Shown here: in pieces, positions 41,789 to 43,672 of the stretch
Numbering within the stretch: the stretch's first letter is position 1
How the letters are laid out: every line of letters begins with the position of its first letter
Assembly: GCA_964367905.1 (NCBI GenBank)
Contig: CAYIZP010000027.1
Coordinates: 1-43,672 of the forward strand
From: CAUPWF01 sp964367905
Lineage (GTDB): Bacteria > Bacillota > Clostridia > Lachnospirales > Lachnospiraceae
Direction: 5' to 3'
Length of the DNA stretch: 43,672 bases
The notes under the pieces: generated by a model
Told to the model about the DNA's origin: nothing
Database searches by the model: none
What the model saw: only the letters and a program-made list of their open reading frames with translations
Program-made: the position numbers and the translations under genes

Positions 41789-42481
41789 ATGATTTATTCA
41801 CATGAAGTAGAAGCAATGTGCCCAGTAGCTCAAGGTGTAAACCACGGGGCTGCTCCAATTCCAGAAGAAGGAAAATGGGTGCAATCAAAACAGATTACAG
41901 ACATTTCTGGTCTTACACACGGTGTAGGCTGGTGTGCTCCACAGCAAGGTGCCTGTAAGTTAACACTAAACGTTAAAGAAGGTATCATTCAAGAAGCATT
42001 GGTTGAGACAATTGGATGTTCAGGAATGACACATTCAGCAGCGATGGCATCAGAAATCTTGCCGGGAAGAACATTATTAGAGGCGTTGAACACAGACTTA
42101 GTTTGTGATGCAATCAATACTGCGATGAGAGAATTATTCTTGCAGATCGCTTATGGACGTACACAAAGTGCATTCTCTGAAGATGGACTACCAATCGGAG
42201 CTGGACTAGAAGACCTTGGAAAAGGACTTCGTTCACAAGTTGGTACAATGTATGGAACTTTGAAAAAAGGACCTCGTTACCTAGAGATGGCAGAAGGATA
42301 TGTAACAGGAATCGCATTGGATAATGAAGATTTAATCATCGGATATGAGTATATCAGCTTTGGTAAATTCATGGACTTCATGAAAGCTGGAGACAGTGCG
42401 GAAGTAGCTTTAGAAAAATCAAAAGGTCAATATGGACGTGTTGCAGATGCAGTGAAAGTAATTGACCCACGTCACGAATAA
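41789..42481 (+). CDS. NifU-like iron-sulfur cluster assembly scaffold protein
   Basis: The 230-residue protein has an IscU/NifU N-terminal-type fold: GCSGMTHSAAMASEILPGRTLLEAL at about 76-100 matches the scaffold GCGxxxASS region, with Cys77 in the place of a cluster ligand. Cys49, Cys56 and Cys106 are further candidate ligands. It is longer than IscU (about 130) and lacks the NifU ferredoxin and Nfu domains. AAAGGAG precedes the ATG. The next gene, 17 bases on, encodes a GGGtGRT protein; the two occur together in Clostridia by my recollection. Function not assigned. Confidence 0.8.
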   Translation: MIYSHEVEAMCPVAQGVNHGAAPIPEEGKWVQSKQITDISGLTHGVGWCAPQQGACKLTLNVKEGIIQEALVETIGCSGMTHSAAMASEILPGRTLLEALNTDLVCDAINTAMRELFLQIAYGRTQSAFSEDGLPIGAGLEDLGKGLRSQVGTMYGTLKKGPRYLEMAEGYVTGIALDNEDLIIGYEYISFGKFMDFMKAGDSAEVALEKSKGQYGRVADAVKVIDPRHE

Positions 42482-42498
42482 GAAGGAGGATATGAATA

Positions 42499-43509
42499 AT
42501 GGCTTTATTTGAATCATATGAAAGACGTATAAATCAAATTAATGCAGCACTTAATAGCTATGGCATTTCTTCCATCGAAGAAGCAGAAGCAATTACAAAG
42601 GCAGCAGGACTAGATGTATATAAGCAAGTAGAATCAATTCAACAAATCTGTTTTGAGAACGCAAAATGGGCTTACGTAGTAGGTGCAGCAATTGCAATCA
42701 AAAAAGGATGTACAAAAGCAGCAGACGCAGCGGCAGCAATCGGAGAAGGATTACAAGCTTTTTGTATCCCTGGATCAGTAGCAGATCAGAGAAAAGTTGG
42801 TATCGGACATGGTAACCTAGGAAAAATGCTTCTTGAAGAAGAAACAAAATGTTTCGCGTTCTTAGCAGGACATGAGTCATTTGCGGCAGCAGAAGGTGCA
42901 ATCGGTATCGCTGAGAAAGCAAACAAAGTTCGTAAAGAGCCACTACGTGTTATCTTAAACGGACTTGGAAAAGACGCAGCACAAATCATCGCTCGTATCA
43001 ACGGATTCACATTTGTTGAAACAGAGATGGATTATGCGACAGGCGAAGTAAAAGAAGTGTTTAGAAAAGCATATTCAGAAGGACTTCGTGCAAAAGTTAA
43101 TTGTTATGGAGCAAATGATGTTGTAGAAGGTGTTGCAATCATGCACAAAGAAGGCGTTGACGTTTCTATCACAGGTAACTCAACAAACCCTACACGTTTC
43201 CAACATCCAGTTGCTGGAACATATAAGAAAGAATGTATGGAACAAGGGAAGAAATACTTCTCAGTTGCTTCAGGTGGTGGTACAGGACGTACACTTCATC
43301 CAGATAACATGGCAGCAGGACCAGCTTCTTACGGTATGACAGATACAATGGGACGTATGCACAGTGATGCACAATTTGCAGGTTCTTCTTCAGTTCCAGC
43401 TCACGTTGAGATGATGGGACTTATTGGAGCAGGTAACAATCCAATGGTTGGAATGACAGTTGCAGTAGCTGTTTCTCTAGAGGAAGCAGCAAAGGCTGGA
43501 AAATTTTAA
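42499..43509 (+). CDS. GGGtGRT protein, function unknown
   Basis: The 336-residue protein carries the name-giving GGGTGRT at residues 259-265, in SVASGGGTGRTLHPDN, plus ITGNSTNPTRF and SSSVPAHVEMMGLIGAGNNPMVG. Gly/Asn-rich loops suggest nucleotide or phosphate binding. Cysteines at 51, 71, 89, 118, 202 and 246 could hold or take a cluster. Codons here and in the preceding gene favour CGT for arginine, unlike neighbours that use AGA and CGA, which suggests high expression. AAGGAGGA precedes the ATG. It may use or deliver clusters made on the NifU-like scaffold; that is inference. Confidence 0.8.
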   Translation: MALFESYERRINQINAALNSYGISSIEEAEAITKAAGLDVYKQVESIQQICFENAKWAYVVGAAIAIKKGCTKAADAAAAIGEGLQAFCIPGSVADQRKVGIGHGNLGKMLLEEETKCFAFLAGHESFAAAEGAIGIAEKANKVRKEPLRVILNGLGKDAAQIIARINGFTFVETEMDYATGEVKEVFRKAYSEGLRAKVNCYGANDVVEGVAIMHKEGVDVSITGNSTNPTRFQHPVAGTYKKECMEQGKKYFSVASGGGTGRTLHPDNMAAGPASYGMTDTMGRMHSDAQFAGSSSVPAHVEMMGLIGAGNNPMVGMTVAVAVSLEEAAKAGKF

Positions 43510-43528
43510 AAACTTTTAAAAAAAAGTG

Positions 43529-43558
43529 TTGACATATCCGGTCGAATGATTGTATAAT
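43529..43558 (+). promoter_or_regulatory. Strong promoter of the tRNA-Val transcript
   Basis: TTGACA (43529-43534), 18 bases, TATAAT (43553-43558), both perfect hexamers, directed at the tRNA gene. Confidence 0.8.
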
Positions 43559-43563
43559 AGCAA

Positions 43564-43612
43564 AGCGAGTTGAAAATAATCAAGAAAAATTAATGAGAAT
43601 AATCAACTCGCT
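43564..43612 (+). other. Long hairpin in the 5' leader of the tRNA transcript
   Basis: AGCGAGTTGA (43564-43573) and TCAACTCGCT (43603-43612) pair perfectly around an A-rich 29-base loop. It starts just after the -10 and ends 6 bases before the tRNA. It may guide RNase P or RNase III processing of the precursor, or act as an attenuator, although no U-run follows. Confidence 0.6.
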
Positions 43613-43618
43613 TCCCAA

Positions 43619-43672
43619 GGGATCATAGCTCAGCTGGGAGAGCACCTGCCTTACAAGCAGGGGGTCACAGGT
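43619..43672 (+). tRNA. tRNA-Val(TAC), cut by the window end
   Basis: The acceptor strand GGGATCA (43619-43625) is followed by a D-arm GCTC-AGCTGGGA-GAGC, then the anticodon stem CCTGC/GCAGG around loop CTTACAA, giving anticodon TAC for valine. The variable loop and start of the T-arm are visible and the 3' half is missing. A multi-tRNA cluster may continue beyond the window. Confidence 0.9.

Noticed and set aside
1..43672. CRISPR array, prophage, integrase or insertion sequence
   Set aside because: No regularly spaced direct repeats, no transposase or integrase motif, and no phage structural genes seen on either strand.

Overview
The window is AT-rich and gene-dense, with Gram-positive Shine-Dalgarno sites (AGGAGG type). 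Its gene content points to an anaerobic Firmicute, most likely a gut-type Lachnospiraceae or a close Clostridia relative: a methionine synthase with a separate reactivation protein, split transketolase, ThiW-type ECF thiazole uptake, RqcH, lipoprotein ABC binding proteins, and a NifU-like/GGGtGRT pair. The taxon is inferred from gene content; no rRNA is present.

Layout. (1) 1-6.6 kb is an accessory signalling block. It holds an ECF sigma factor with a membrane partner, a DUF3784 protein on the minus strand, a probable ADP-ribosyltransferase toxin with a helix-turn-helix antitoxin, and a second ECF sigma factor with a polytopic partner and an ABC-2 exporter. Two near-identical terminators bracket the toxin region. 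(2) 6.6-12.8 kb is a methionine operon: O-acetylhomoserine sulfhydrylase, stand-alone MetH reactivation protein, short MetH, and a fused homocysteine methyltransferase/methylenetetrahydrofolate reductase. (3) 12.9-14.5 kb carries a nitroreductase and a radical SAM protein. (4) 14.7-20.9 kb holds four consecutive membrane-anchored c-di-GMP enzymes (three GGDEF, one GGDEF-EAL), followed by a HAD phosphatase, a lipoprotein and a GNAT acetyltransferase.

(5) 22.9-29.7 kb is a carbohydrate operon: GntR regulator (apparently starting at AUU), ABC binding protein, two permeases, split transketolase, cupin and transaldolase, with no kinase and no ATPase. (6) 29.8-32.9 kb has an iron-sulfur flavoprotein-like gene, then the minus-strand thiW-thiM-thiE thiazole salvage operon. 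Its ~0.45 kb leader contains a full TPP riboswitch with terminator, a palindrome-rich stretch, and a second TPP-like half-aptamer whose closing stem takes in the thiW ribosome binding site. This leader is the most unusual element I see. (7) 32.9-41.6 kb is core genome: dbpA, a YitT protein, rqcH, yicC-gmk-rpoZ, rimO-pgsA-cinA. (8) 41.6 kb to the end has a structured leader before a NifU-like scaffold and a GGGtGRT protein of unknown role, then a tRNA-Val cut by the window edge.

Most coding calls rest on recognised family motifs. RNA-structure and promoter calls come from reading complementarity and consensus by eye and were not folded or searched computationally.
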